Below are positions 11,001-23,050 of a stretch of DNA of 64,000 nucleotides, piece after piece (position 1 is the stretch's first letter; the number at the start of each line of letters is the position of its first letter). The translations under genes and the position numbers were made by a program. The stretch is from Salvator merianae (lineage: Eukaryota > Chordata > Lepidosauria > Squamata > Teiidae), in the NCBI GenBank assembly GCA_003586115.2, contig QVOM02000115.1:8228799-8292798 (forward strand), written 5' to 3'. A model generated the notes under the pieces. The model was not told the origin of the DNA. It did no database searches and was given only the letters and a program-made list of their open reading frames with translations.

Positions 11001-12596
11001 TTTAGGCATATGCATATAAATTTGCAGCACTGAACGAGTTCCCTTTTTAATAAAAGACTGCCAAAATGAATGCATTCGATTTAGAAAATATTAATGTTCA
11101 TCCTGAATGCTCATGCTCTTCTCAGAGGAATGGTATGAATTCCTGAGAACTCAAGAGACATAGCAGTGAATAATGATAATTTGCAGAATGTCATTCTCTG
11201 GCATATTCCAGAAAGGGGGGGGGGGATTTGGTTTGTTTGTTTGTTTTGACAATCAGAAAATGCATGTGGGATTGTCAGCATTTACATGTGCTGGTCAACC
11301 GCTCACCAAGCTGTGGATAGTCACTATAATACAGATGTAATGAGGGTGGAATATACAGATGGAGTAACTATTCATCTGGTTGGTCATTTTGGCTGTGTGC
11401 CTGGCATTTGCAGGCCAGATAGGTCTAGCAGAAGGTCATGCATCCCAGGGATCAGCCTGTCCTCTTGGGCCTGGCCTTGGAGCAAACTGATGCTATAGTC
11501 CACTCCAAGGGAAATCCACTTAGAAGCAGTCACCCCCACGTTTCCCAGTGATGGACTGGACCAGCTGTTCATGTGTGGATGGCAGCAAGCAGCTGATCTG
11601 GTCTACCCAGCATGCAGAGCCTGGGGATATTGTGCCAGGCTCCCAGAAATAGCCCCCAAAGTGGGACATTTCTGGGCACCCAGCTAAAACTGCCCTGGCT
11701 CGCAACTTTGCAGAATGAGAGTTCACAGCTTCTGAAATTGGGCCAGGATGGGTCATCTGCATTGTGCTGCCTGCCTCTTCTCCAGTCTTGGGCAGAATCA
11801 CTTGATCTGGTCCAAGACCAAGCTGCTCGGCATACATCAATGCACACTGTGCTGACACAGCCTGTAAATACAGAGTACAGAACTAAATAGCTCATTAGTG
11901 TAATCCAGCAGAGGTGGTGTTATGTTCTCCATCCTTGTTAACTGAGATTTCTAATCCACGGTCAATGAGTCACAGACTTAGCAACCCAGCACCTGTCATC
12001 TGGAAATTATAATACAGGAGTCAGCTCTAAACATGCCATAAGGATCAGACTTTGTGAATACAGTTCCTCTAAGCAAGTTTGTTAACAAGAAAAACTTTGT
12101 TAATGAATGTGAGATAGCCAATTTTGGTCGTTGATGCTCTTCCGTGTTCCCTTTTTCCTCTCAGTAAAAATATGGAATCTGTGATCCTCCAGATATTGTT
12201 GGATTCTGCCTCCCATCAGCTGTGGGGTAACCTGATCAGGAGTCAGAGACAACGCTTTCAGAACTACTGTTTACTCACATTGGCTTCATTGGTTCTATAG
12301 GATGATCACAAAAAGATTCTGAGTAAAGTTCTAGAGTTTTACTGCAACTCCAGAGAGAGAAAGAATAATAACAAGAGCATTGTAATAGCTATCTACACAC
12401 ACACACACACCAGTGGTGGCAGAAGGCCAAGGCAAGCATTCTGAAGGAGCACCTAGGTATCAGCAGTCCAATTTATCACTCTTTCACAATGGCCACCTCC
12501 TTTACCATCATCTGTAGCAGATACTTCTTGATGGTCATGGTCGCATTTCAGCATGATAGTCCATCTTAGGATGGACCAGGAACTTACACTGTTTTA
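11001..12596. other. No gene seen
   Basis: No recognisable gene. The stretch 11390-11880 is more GC-rich and shows overlapping open frames on both strands (up to 112 codons) without domain similarity. A homopolymer G-run lies near 11216-11225 and an (AC)n run of about 17 bases at 12394-12410. Confidence 0.5.
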
Positions 12597-13020
12597 GGCT
12601 GTTCACACCTACCTTGGGGTGGGGGTGAAGTGAGGTGAGATGAGATGAGATGAGGCTGTTCTGGGAGCAGCATAGCCACAATGCTGTTGGCAGTAGGTGG
12701 GTGAGGGCATGCCAGCAGGCCAGCTCAAGTCATTCCCTCTGGCTCTGAGCCACAGAGGCCAATGGCTGCCCTCTGCTCTGCAGTTGTGCACAACAGGGTG
12801 CCCTTCCCAGGGCGAGGTGAAGCAGCTCCATGGGCAGCACAGCCAGAATGCAGCCAATAGTGGCCAGCTCTGGGTTCCAGAGCTTTCTTGTTGCCCACCA
12901 TGTCTCTTGGGTCTGTTTCTTGCAGCTGAAATGAACTCAGCGCTGTGATTATCCAAATGCAGGATAGTCTCCATCAGGGAGGGAAAGTCCCCAGAAGAAA
13001 TGAAAACAACTTTGGCATCT
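12597..13020. repeat. Dispersed repeat family Y, copy 1
   Basis: The portion 12900-13000 ('ttcttgcagctgaaatgaac', then an atcc..tag..agtc tract, then 'gggaaagtcc') aligns with 61585-61675 ('ttcttgtagcagaaatgaac', then 'gagaaagtcc'). The rest is G-rich and non-coding, with a (GATGA)n-like tract at 12635-12655. The family is not recognised. Confidence 0.4.
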
Positions 13021-14384
13021 GATCCCTGAAGACAGAGGACAGCCTCAATTCTGATTAAAGGTAAAGTGTGACCACAGCCAGTGGTTTCCAGTCTAACTTA
13101 CAGCTGTCAAAAAAAATAAATGTCAGAAAATATTATAAGACTTCAACAAAAACAACAAAATTAAAATCATTAAGATGATTGATCTACCAACTCGGCATTT
13201 GATCATATGAAAATGCATTGCTCATCCACATCACATTAAAAAGTATAAACTAGTATAAGCTATGGAGCTAAGCTATCATGTGAGGGCTCTTATTCATCAC
13301 TGTGAAAAGGATTAGGCTATTTATTTGTCTTATATTTATACCCTTCCAGGTTTCCGTGGGTGTTTCCTATTCAAGCACTGAGCAGATCAGGAAGTGCGTG
13401 GTTTTAGCAAAATATCATCCGGAGAATGCACTGCTAGATACAACCTATTCTTTTCGCTGAGGTCCAGTTGGCTGATCACAGGAACAAGTTGTGATAGAGG
13501 CATGGATCCTCCAAGTGGCCCGCTGACCACAGAGAAGTAACAGTACAGACAGTAGCAGCTGTGGCACGTATGATTCCAGCTGTACATCTGCAGGCAGGGC
13601 AAACGTCTTGTTCCATTGGGCAGTTTTCCTTGCACAATTTGCTTCAGGGACATCAGCGTTGCAACAGAGCCACAGTCAACAAAGCACTGTGGAAATCTAC
13701 ACCTACGAAACTGCTGCCTCTCACATGGCTTCTAAATGCACTTGGTGAGGACAAGGATCTTGCAGGTTTGGTTGGGTGTGGCTCAGTGCTTGCTTGTTGC
13801 GCAGAAGAGGGACATGTAGGTCCAGTTCTCTTTTCTATCTGACCACCCTAAATGGCATAGAAGCCCTGTAGAGGTATAGATAGTAAAAACCAAGAAAGCA
13901 AGAAAGATGCAGCCTTTCAAATGCTTTGCTACAAAAGAGCTGCCCTGACAAGTGTGTAGTTCACCTTCTGACCCTCCTTTTCCCTTTGCCTCTGACAGAA
14001 AGAGGGCAGTTCTGCACTCACCAGTGTACTGGACTAGCAAGCATACTAGGAGTCTCGCTTAGACTGCACCAGAGTGTGGAAGAGAGGCTTCTAGTGTGCT
14101 TGCTGATCTGGTGTACTGGCCAGTGCAGAATCACCGAGAAAGTTCACCCTTAATTTCATTCTCTTGCTGGCAGAGCTTGATCCTATGTTATGCTCTCTAA
14201 CCTAAGACCTAAAAGCATTTATTTCTGTAAGCACAAAGTGAGGCCTCCTTTGTTGTCTATCCTTTCTATCTCTTGTAAAAGTTTTGTTTCCTGAACATAG
14301 TTATAGTCCTAGGAAGACCCATGTGGTGCCTAGGCCTGGCTTTTGTTAAAGGATCTATGATGCTTCTGGATCATCTTCAAATAG
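13021..14384. other. No gene seen
   Basis: No recognisable gene. Short open frames at 13387-13653 (minus) and 13561-13842 (plus) have no start context or domain signature. A weak LINE-tail-like phrase occurs near 13320-13360. Confidence 0.5.
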
Positions 14385-14417
14385 TCTTCCCTTCCCTTCC
14401 CTTCCCTTCCCTTCCCT
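14385..14417 (+). repeat. (TTCCC)n microsatellite
   Basis: About six uninterrupted TTCCC units. It may form part of the flank of the MITE that starts at 14447. Confidence 0.9.
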
Positions 14418-14446
14418 GGGTTTGTGTGTTGATCAAAGAAATGTCT

Positions 14447-14901
14447 GGCCCTGTTTGCACTTTGTGCAAGCAAGCATCAAGGACACTTGCTAGACAAGTG
14501 CATTTGCACTTTGCAGAGGCCCAAGGGGCTGGGAGCAGCATAATGCTCCTCCCAATTGCTCCTAGCTGTGGAGCACTAATTAATGCTCCACAGCTTTACT
14601 GGGAGCTGATAGTCAGCTCCTGGCAAAGTGCATTCACATTTACTGTTGCCACCATGCCATGCATGGCAACTGGGCTTGTGCAATTGCCCGTGTGTGCCTG
14701 CATGCTGAAAGCGGCCGGCCACTTCCCAGCTGCTGCCATGGTGAAAAAACAGCAAGGCTACCAGCATTCATACCATGGATGCTGGTAGCTTGCTTGTAGT
14801 ACAGCCTACAGCCACGCAATGCAGGTAGTGTCCAGGCAGCGTGGTCAATACTGGTGCCGCCCACTACAATACCACCTTAGAATGGGATAATTATCCCTAA
14901 G
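14447..14901. mobile_element. Hairpin-rich MITE, copy 1
   Basis: Begins GGCCCTGTTTGCAC and ends near 'gggataattatccc'. The same succession of phrases occurs at 35139-35583 and 37318-37796. The interior is a series of stem-loops: AGCTGTGGAGCA pairs perfectly with TGCTCCACAGCT (14564-14595), GGAGCTGA with TCAGCTCC (14602-14620), and GCTACCAGCAT with ATGCTGGTAGC (14757-14789). Non-coding. The right terminus is damaged here. Confidence 0.65.
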
Positions 14902-17140
14902 TTTGCTTCATGAGTAGATTTGAACCTGTGTGTCCATGAATTGACAGAAACTCTTGATTTTAGCATATCTTGGCTTCTTGGCTTTTTCTGCCAGTTTCTG
15001 CTAGAAACTCACTGTGAATAATTGGGTCATTCCATGCACAGTATGCATCAGGCCTATCTTCCATTCGGGGGAATTTTGCATTGTTGCCATGAATGCTGAG
15101 ATACCTGCTGTCAAAAAAACTACTGCATTCTGTGTGGCTCGGCACGGTGTCATTTTCTTCTCTATTCATCCACTGGGGCTAAGCTACACTGACATTATGG
15201 CAGCAAAGGCTGCCTGCTGGTATGACAGAGCTATGGTGTTGTGCTGCCTGTTGTTTCATTTGAAAAGGGCAAAAGCTGAGGTGAAGACTCATTAGGTCAG
15301 GGGAAAAGAATCCATCTGTTTGCTAGGTCAGGGGAGAAATATCCGTCTGGTGAAAGTGTCAGCTCAACATGTATAACCAGGACAAATAATACAAGCTCAA
15401 ATAAGGTATGTCCCCCTTCTTTAAAGTGGTATGATCCTTTGCAGGGAAAGAACTATTTGATTCAGAGCAGCCAAGTCCCCTCAGAGTGCTGATTAAATTT
15501 GTACTTGTGTTCTCTGCTTCTGAATATGTTCATTTTATGAGATTGGAAGAAGATATTTTATTTACTACCCTTAGGGAGAGTTCTGAGTATATAGTAAAAG
15601 GAGAAGCAACATGAACAAAAATGAGTTCTAAAGTGGGTTTTCCATCCACCCACATAATACTGCTCAGTTTCAGCCTTCAGTGTTGGAGGGTATCAAATGA
15701 CATCCATTTTACTGGCTGCCAGACCCAAAGGAAAACTGCTATGCTCAGTTCATAAAACAAGGGCAGGAAATGCATTCTAAAAAATTACATTCTAAAAATT
15801 CCATTTTGACCTCTGGGATAAGTTTTTTTTAAAAAAAAATAATTCTGACTTCATCAAATAATTAAAGGTAACTCTGAATGTGTGTGTGTGCATGCACACA
15901 TAAGTTAAAAAAAAATCCTGTACTCCCATAAGGACATGTGTATTTGTGCAAGGGCATACGCAATCTTTCATTTCTTTTTGAGAGAATTTCTATTTCTTTT
16001 TTTTCCATGGAAAAATTCTCAGGAAAATCATAAGCTCATAAAGAGACTCAAAACAGGACAAGATACAGCCAAATCATGGTTTTTAGTTCCAGTGTTTAAT
16101 TAAGTCAGATGTACTGAAAAAGAGGCTTTTTTAATTCACAGCATTTACTGTGTTTCTGGTTTTTTTTTTTTCTTTTTCTTTTTAACCTGTGGAATAGCTG
16201 GGCTTGTAGGGAAGAAAAAGTCATCTTGGAAATGGGCCATGGGAGATACTCAATCTGGTTCATAGTTTAGATAAACATTTGGGAAGCAGTTCAATTTGAC
16301 TGTCTCCAGCACAGGCATTCTTAAAAACAAGAAGATGATTTGGGGCCAGGAGCAGGCTTTGATGTATATGGAAAAATGGGAAGGGGGGGTAGAAAGCTAT
16401 TGACGATTAGAAGTCTAGCAAAGTGTGGGTGGCGGAAACTTCAAAAAGAATGTGAACATTCTTACCATGGGCAGCCCAGTCATATTTATTTTATTATGAT
16501 ATGTCGCAAGCTTGAAGTCTCTTGGCCTCATCTGAACAGATTCAAACATATGCAGAGGATAACTTCAGAGAATAAAGGAGGAGCTTACTGGGAGAGAGCC
16601 TATGTCAAAAGAAAAAAACCTTTTGAACCTCTACAAAGTCAAGATGAAGACCGGGACCCAGCAGCTTATTTACTCACATGTACTTTTGGGCTGTGCTGGA
16701 AAGTTGGTAGGGAGGTGGGTGGAGGACAAATGGGGAAAGAATCAGGGGTGCAGGAGAATGTGGCACAGTTTGAAGCATTGCTTAGCAATGGCTGGTGCCA
16801 CAACTTTCTTTATAAAAGTTGATATATAATGCTGGATCACTCCCCTTAAGAAAGAAGAATGGTGGATCGAATAGAACATTAGTCTGATTTAGTTTGATTT
16901 AATTTAATTTAATGTAATTGTAATCCCTTATTCCAGTTTGAGTGTGATATAGCCAGATCAAAAAAGACTTTCCGGCATATGTAACAGCCTTATAGTGGCC
17001 AACCAAGCTCCACCAACAGGAAGTACCTTCAGAAAACAAAGGGGTTCCATCGTAGATCATCAGATTGTTCCTTCTGCAACTCAGTGTTTAACTCTTACCT
17101 TTACACAGGAGTTAAAATGAGTTAAAACTTTCACCTTTTC
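14902..17140. other. No gene seen
   Basis: AT-rich sequence with long T and A runs (15823-15840, 16005-16014, 16163-16175). An open frame at 16340-16822 (plus, 160 codons) shows no recognisable domain and is judged chance. Confidence 0.5.
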
Positions 17141-17332
17141 ACAGGGAGTGCCTGTGGTAGAGCAAACTGCCTGGAAGGCAGAGGTACCCCAGTTCGATCC
17201 CTAGCCTGTTCCTGGAAGCAGGTGATGGCAGACTATTTCTGTATCTCTGCCTAGAAAACTGCATAAAGATGACCATGAAGGTCATGATTGGAAGTACACA
17301 ACCACCACCACGACCACCACCACCTTTACACA
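17141..17332 (+). mobile_element. tRNA-derived SINE (family S1), sense copy
   Basis: The head has a tRNA-like A-box region (TGGTAGAGCA near 17156) and a B box GTTCGATCC (17192-17200), which are RNA polymerase III promoter elements. The body carries the family's 'ctgtatctctgcc' phrase, and the copy ends in an (ACC)n-rich tail. Reverse copies with the same body lie at 26535, 33985, 38283, 44560 and 60225. Confidence 0.7.
17192..17200 (+). promoter_or_regulatory. SINE pol III B box
   Basis: GTTCGATCC is a near-perfect B box (consensus GTTCRANNC). It lies about 30 bases after the A-box-like TGGTAGAGCA, the spacing found in tRNA-derived SINE promoters. Confidence 0.6.
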
Positions 17333-18473
17333 TTTGATCTTATCAGCAAGAAATTGCTTTACAGTTGTTCAGAAATGACACAAAGAAAACACAAAGATGT
17401 CAGCAGTCCCTGATGCTCTTTTAAGAAGGAACCTGATATAGCATACTAAGGGCACCATCAGATATGGCATTTAACCAGTTTATAGGCTGTCTTCAGGTCT
17501 GGCTATCCTGACAAAATATTGACTTTCTGTTGTTTTTCTGGACTAAATTGCCCAAATTATGACTATTTTGCATTTGGGTTAAGTGAGTTCTCAGGCCATT
17601 TCAAATCCTTAGCCTGTTTTATTTTGCGAAGTGAGAACATGCAATTAGACAATTTTGGGAGGAAACCATACTTTTTTGAGTGTGAAGAGGGAGAGCTGTC
17701 CATTTCCTCCTGTCCAATGACAGATTTTGTTGTGGGCATTGTACTCAGGAGGATGAGAAAATCACTACTGGGGCGGGAAGAGAGCACAGCACTGGCATAT
17801 ATTTTCCGGTTTTCACCACATTGTCCTGTTTCACACCTTCAAGCTATTTGATTTTTTTATCAAGATGCAGTGGAAGTTACATTTTGTCTGCCTTGGGGAA
17901 CACCCTGTTCCGCAATGGCTGGGCACCACAGTCCACTCTCAAAATGCATGCCGCCTCCTTTCACCTGTCCTTTCAAGGCAAAGAGCAATGTATCCTCTAT
18001 TTTACTTTCTCTCCAATCCTTGCAAGGAGAAGGACGCAATGTTTCCTCCTTTTCCTTGGGCAATGCACAAGGGAGACAATGTTTCCTTTCATTAAAAGAG
18101 GATTTTTGCATAAAAGCTAACACTGTGCTTCAGTGACTCTAGAGCAAACAGCACAGCACAGCCTAACAATCTACTTTGAGAACACTGGGGATGGAGATGC
18201 ATGCTGGTTAGTGTATGCCTTAGCTGTGCCTGCTTAGAGGTGCAGTCCCCTTACCCCAACAATGATCCATGTCACTGTCAACTTTGCCCTGTGCACCACA
18301 CAACTTCATTGTGGGATACACACCACCATGAATGTCTTGGGGGAAGGGATGTAGAGTCCGTTTGCCGACCACTAACTTCACTTTCATAAATATTGAACCC
18401 CTCACATGTTCCCCCCTTTTTGCTGAGCTTTCCCCTGTTGCATGCTGCTTTGAAATCGCACAATCGCAGAAAG

Positions 18474-18872
18474 ATTGTGACTGATAGCTTTTCGAGGCTC
18501 TTCAGTCCTACGGACTACTACCCATTCCTGCTAATACATGTAGGCACAAATGACACTGCAACAAAGGACTTTGCAACCATCTGCAGTGACTTCGAAGACC
18601 TTGGCAAGAAAGTGAAGGAACTGGGAGCACAAGTAGTTTTCTCATCTATCCTTCCTGTGGATGGTCATGGAAAAAGAAGATGGGACAGGATTCTTGAGGT
18701 GAACAATTGGCTACGTCAATGGTGCTATCGGCAAGGATTTGGATTTCTGAACCATGGAGAAAACTACCTATATGATGGACTCCTTGCAAGAGATGGGCTG
18801 CACCTTACAAAGACAGGGAAGAATGTATTTGGCAAGCGCCTTGCTTCACTCATCAGGAGAGCTTTAAACTAA
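18474..18872 (+). pseudogene. CR1 ORF1 C-terminal part, SGNH/esterase-like domain
   Basis: The frame (VTDSFSRLFSP ... LASLIRRALN, stop 18870-18872) contains the GTND block (LLIHVGTNDT) and the catalytic D..H block (DGLHLTKTG) of the esterase domain known in CR1-type ORF1 proteins. The N-terminal part, including the block with the catalytic serine, lies beyond the 5' truncation. The retained part is open, but it has no start codon of its own. Confidence 0.75.
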
Positions 18873-19027
18873 AACAAAAGGGGAAGGGAAATAAAAAGTC
18901 AAAGAAAAATACTCAGTCAATCAATACAGGCGATATTCTTGCTACCAGAAGTAGAAGTAAAGAACAAAAGCAAAAGGTTTGTAAGGAAAGTGGAGGAGTC
19001 AAGCTTGTAAGAGGTATCAGTCACAAA

Positions 19028-21779
19028 CTAAAATGCTTCTACACCAATGCACAGAGTATGAGAAATAAAAAAGGAGAACTGGAGATCCTAACACAGGAAG
19101 ATAAATATGATGTCATAGGCATTACGGAAACCTGGTGGGATAACGCACATGAATGGAACACGGATATCGAAGGCTACAACTTATTTTTGCGAAACAGACT
19201 TAACAAAAGGGGAGGGGGTATTGCACTGTATGTTAAAAAAGCATTTGTCTCCTCAGAGATTCAGGTTTCAGAGAATGGAAGCCCGGTAGAATCTGTCTGG
19301 GTAAGAATTCAAGGAGAGAACAACAGAAAGGACACCACTGTAGGAGTTTATTATAGGCCCCCTGGACAAACAGAAGATATGGATGCTCTCTTTCTAGATC
19401 AGATGGCTAAACTCTCAAGAAAGCATGACATAGTGCTTATGGGAGATTTTAACTATCCAGACATTTGTTGGGAATCCCTCTCAGGCAAAAGTCACAAGTC
19501 TAATAAGTTCTTATCCTCTCTTGCTGACAACTTCATCTACCAAAAGGTGGAGGAGAAAACAAGAGGACTGGCTATCCTCGATCTAATTCTTACCAACAGA
19601 GAGGAAATGGTTGAGGAACTCAGAGTTTCTGGGACCTTAGGAGGCAATGACCATGCTATCCTTAAATTCTGGATAATAAGGGAAGGAAAGCCTGAGAGGA
19701 CTCAGACTTCAAAGTTGGACTTCAGACAGGCGGATTTTGATGGACTCAGAAGGAGGGTAGGAAGGATAAAATGGTTGAATGTACTAAAGGATAGAAATGT
19801 CCAAGAAGGATGGGATACTTTGCTAATTGCAATACTAGAAGCACAGTCTTTAACAATTCCTCAAAGAAAGAAGAACGGGAAGCATCTAAAGAGACCAGGG
19901 TGGATAAACCCAAAACTTAAAAACTTGCTAAAGAGGAAAAAAGAAATGTTCAAGAAATGGAAGGAGGGGTATATATCTAAAGAAGAATATAATGTAGTCT
20001 GCACAAACTGCAGGGCAAGTATCAGAAAAGCTAAAGCTAGAAATGAATTGAGGCTTGCAAGAGAGACTAAAAACAATAAAAAGGGGTTTTGGGGATATGT
20101 CATAAGCAAAAGAGGCTATAGGATGTTTACAGAGTGAAAATGGTGAATTGATAAAAAATGATATTGAGAAGGCTGAGCTTCTGAACTCCTATTTTGTATC
20201 TGTTTTCTCTAAGAAAGATAGTGTAACAGTGACTGACCTTCGTTGTGCTAGTGAAGGAATATGAGAATCAAAGCACATAATCGAAACAGAGAGGGTAAGG
20301 GAATACTTAGCTAATTTAAATGAATTTAAGTCTCCAGGTCCAGATGGATTACATCCTAGAGTACTGAAGGAATTAGCAGGGGTTATTGCTGAACCACTTG
20401 CTGTAATCTTTGAAAATTCATGGAGAACAGGAGAAGTCCCAGATGATTGGAGAAGGGCAAACGTTGTCCCTATCTTCAAAAAAGGGAAGAAGGCGGACCC
20501 AGGGAATTACGGGCCTGTTAGCCTGACTTCAATACCAGGAAAGATGTTTGAACAAAGTATTAAACAACATGTATGCCAGCATTTGGACGGGAATTCAGTA
20601 ATTAGCCGTAGTCAACATGGGTTTGTAACAAACAAGTCATGTCAGACTAATCTAATTTCATTCTATGACAAAATCACTGAATGGGTTGATCAGGGAAATG
20701 CCGTAGACATAGTATATCTTGACTTCAGCAAAGCATTTGACAAAGTATCTCATACCATCCTCATTGAAAAAATGATCAAATATGGGATTGACAAGGTAAC
20801 TGTTAGGTGGGTTCATAACTGGCTTAGTGATCGTACTCAAAGAGTGGTTATAAATGGCTGCACATCCAATTGGAAGAAAGTCTCAAGCGGTGTACCGCAA
20901 GGCTCTGTGCTGGGCCCAGTTATGTTTAACATTTTTATAAATGATCTGGATGAGGGAGTTGAGGGGAAACTGATCAAATTTGCTGATGACACAAAGCTAG
21001 GAGGGGTTGCTAACACTAGAGAAGAGAGAGAGAGGATTCAAAAAGATTTAGAAAAACTTGAACAATGGGCTGCAACTAATAAAATGGTATTTAACAAGGA
21101 AAAATGCAAGGTACTACATCTGGGCAAGAAAAATGAAAAAAACACATATAGAATGGGAGGAATCCGGCTGAGCAGCAGCACATGTGAAAAGGACCTGGGT
21201 GTCCTAGTAGATCATAGATTGAACATGAGTCAACAGTGTGAAGCAGCTGCAAAAAAGGCAAACACAATCCTGGGGTGTATTAAGAGAAGCATAGAGTCCA
21301 GATCGCGTGAAGTTATTATCCCTCTCTACTCTGCCTTGATCAGACCTCATCTGGAGTACTGTGTCCAGTTCTGGGCACCCCAATTTAAAAAAGACACTGA
21401 CAAACTGGAGCAGGTTCAAAGGAGAGCTACCAAGATGGTGAATGGTCTACAAACCATGTCCTATGAGGAACGGTTAAAGGAACTAGGAATGTTTAGCCTA
21501 CAAAAAAGAAGACTGAGAGGGGACATGATAGCTGTCTACAAATACCTAAAGGGCTGTCACAGTGCAGAAGGATCAGACCTGTTCTCACTTGCACAAGGAA
21601 GGACTAGAAGCAACGGGATGAAACTGCAGGGGAAAAGATTCAGATTAGATGTTAGAAAAAATTTTATGACAGTAAGGACGATCAACCAGTGGAATAGGTT
21701 GCCGCAGGAGGTGGTGAGTTCCCCTTCGATGGAGGTCTTCAAGCGGAGACTGGATGGCCATTTATCGGGGATGGTTTAG
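19028..21779 (+). pseudogene. CR1 ORF2 remnant: AP endonuclease and reverse transcriptase
   Basis: The endonuclease spans about 19028-19680. It shows NAQS (Asn), ITETWW (Glu), GDFNYPD (Asp/Asn), and NDH where SDH is usual. The RT follows: SPGPDGLHP, the block DFSKAFDKV, SSGVPQGSVLGP, and the catalytic FADD box at about 20979. The C-terminal CR1 region (RPHLEYCVQFWAP, WNRLPQEVV) runs to the TAG at 21777. A frame change near 20130 and an in-frame TGA near 20262 break the frame, and otherwise it is open. It copied element RNA at the target when intact. Several frame starts shown by simple translation are not real starts, because the endonuclease Asn precedes the first ATG (19058). Confidence 0.85.
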
Positions 21780-21992
21780 GTAATCCTGCATTGAGCAGGG
21801 AGCTGGACTTGATGATCCAGGAGGTCCCTTCCAACTCTATGTTTCTATGTTTCTATGTTTCTAAAACTTCAATTACATAGGAGAAGAAATTCAGACCTGG
21901 CACTCAAGAGGTTTAGTGTGTGGTAGCTGCCAAGGGAATCCATAATCTGGTTTTCCCACCCCTGTGAAGTCAAGATTTGAACACTGGAACTG

Positions 21993-22929
21993 CATAAAGG
22001 AGATGAAAAAATATGTGTTTGATTTGTGACATGTATCTTTCTTTGGTGTACCGCACTAGAAATAATATAGACCAGTAGATTCACTAACAGCTCATTCAAA
22101 GGAGTTGGAACTTTTTTATAGTAAATCACTTTCGATAATCCATTATGGAGGTCAGAATTAGGGATGTGAAAAGTGCTGTTTCAAATGTTTTACAAAACTT
22201 TCCAAATGATATTTCCCCTTTACATGGCGGTTATAATTCAAACTCTACCTAGGAACAAGGTGAGCACTTACCTTAGGAACTTATCAGCTCCTGCACTGCC
22301 CCTCCTGGCCTACTTAAGAGCCAGGAGAGGGGTGAGCAACATCATTACCCAGTACATTTTGTGAAGCAGCTGAAGTGGCATTTTGGACACCCTTAGTAAC
22401 AATGAAGTCCCCTGGGTAGTCTGAATGTTTAATTATTATTTTTTAATTAGCCATCTTCCTTCTCTATCTGCATATTTGCCACCATCGTTAGTATTGGACA
22501 ATGAAGTATCTGTTAATTAGTATTGATTTGATTGTGATCAATCACTTGTCAGGTATCAACGTTGCAAAGAATTGCATGGACTGTGTATATTAAATGCGTC
22601 CCAACTTTCTTCACCTGAGTTTGAAGTTTTATGGCATATTCCTTTATCTCTTGTGCCATATCCATTAATTGGCTTGATTACCCAATCAATATAGCATAGG
22701 TTTGCGAGAGAATCACATTGTGTATTGTTTATAGGTGAGCGCTACTACATGTTCATTGTGACAGAATATACGCTGTTGGAGTCTGTTCTGCTGTGACTTC
22801 CAGTTGGGGGAATCATGGCCTCCTGAAATACAGGTGGTGTTGACACTGGCAAGCTTCTGGCATCAGTCAAAATATATTTCTTTATCTATGCATTTGCTGC
22901 TGACCAATGATATTGTCATCTCATTGACT
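21993..22929. other. No gene seen
   Basis: AT-rich, non-coding. No structured repeat recognised. Confidence 0.5.
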
Positions 22930-23050
22930 GGTTGTACTGGTTGGTCATCTGATTTTAATGCTTTGATTATTGTAAGCTGCCCTGGGCTTCATCCTGAAAG
23001 CAGTGTGCAAACATTGTGACGACATAAATATAAATATATATCTTGTTATG
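22930..23050 (+). repeat. L2-like LINE 3' tail
   Basis: The tract 'ttttaatgctttgattattg', then 'gtaagctgccctgggcttc', then 'cataaatataaatatata' fits the 3' end of L2-type LINEs, which end in a ''gccgccctgag..ggcggtataaat'' phrase followed by a short AT repeat. No coding part remains. Confidence 0.5.

Larger units (their letters stand above)
18474..21862 (+). mobile_element. 5'-truncated CR1 LINE, 3.4 kb
   Basis: It carries the end of ORF1 (esterase-like), an AP endonuclease, a reverse transcriptase and the CR1-type 3' end, which finishes in TTTCTATG repeats (21838-21862). Such an octamer-like 3' repeat instead of poly(A) is a hallmark of CR1. It is inserted within copy B, so it is younger than that element. 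Beyond the 5' truncation only two disabling changes are evident in ORF2, so it is fairly young. Confidence 0.9.
17450..21992 (-). mobile_element. GGGC-tipped DNA element, copy B, split by CR1
   Basis: The right terminus lies at 17450 (GGGCACCATCAGATATGG, followed by 'catttaaccagtttatagg'). The body aligns with copy A up to about 18473, is interrupted by the CR1 insertion (18474-21862), and resumes with 'caattacataggagaagaaa' (copy A has 'caattacaaaggagtagaaa'). It continues through 'cccacccctgtgaagtcaag' and stops near 21992. The left terminus is missing. Non-coding. Confidence 0.75.

Noticed and set aside
16340..16822. 160-codon plus-strand open frame
   Set aside because: No domain, no convincing ATG context and no splice-like borders. 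The length is within chance for 64 kb in six frames.
17141..17215. A tRNA gene
   Set aside because: Only the A and B box regions resemble a tRNA. There is no acceptor-stem pairing, and the sequence continues into a SINE body shared with other copies.
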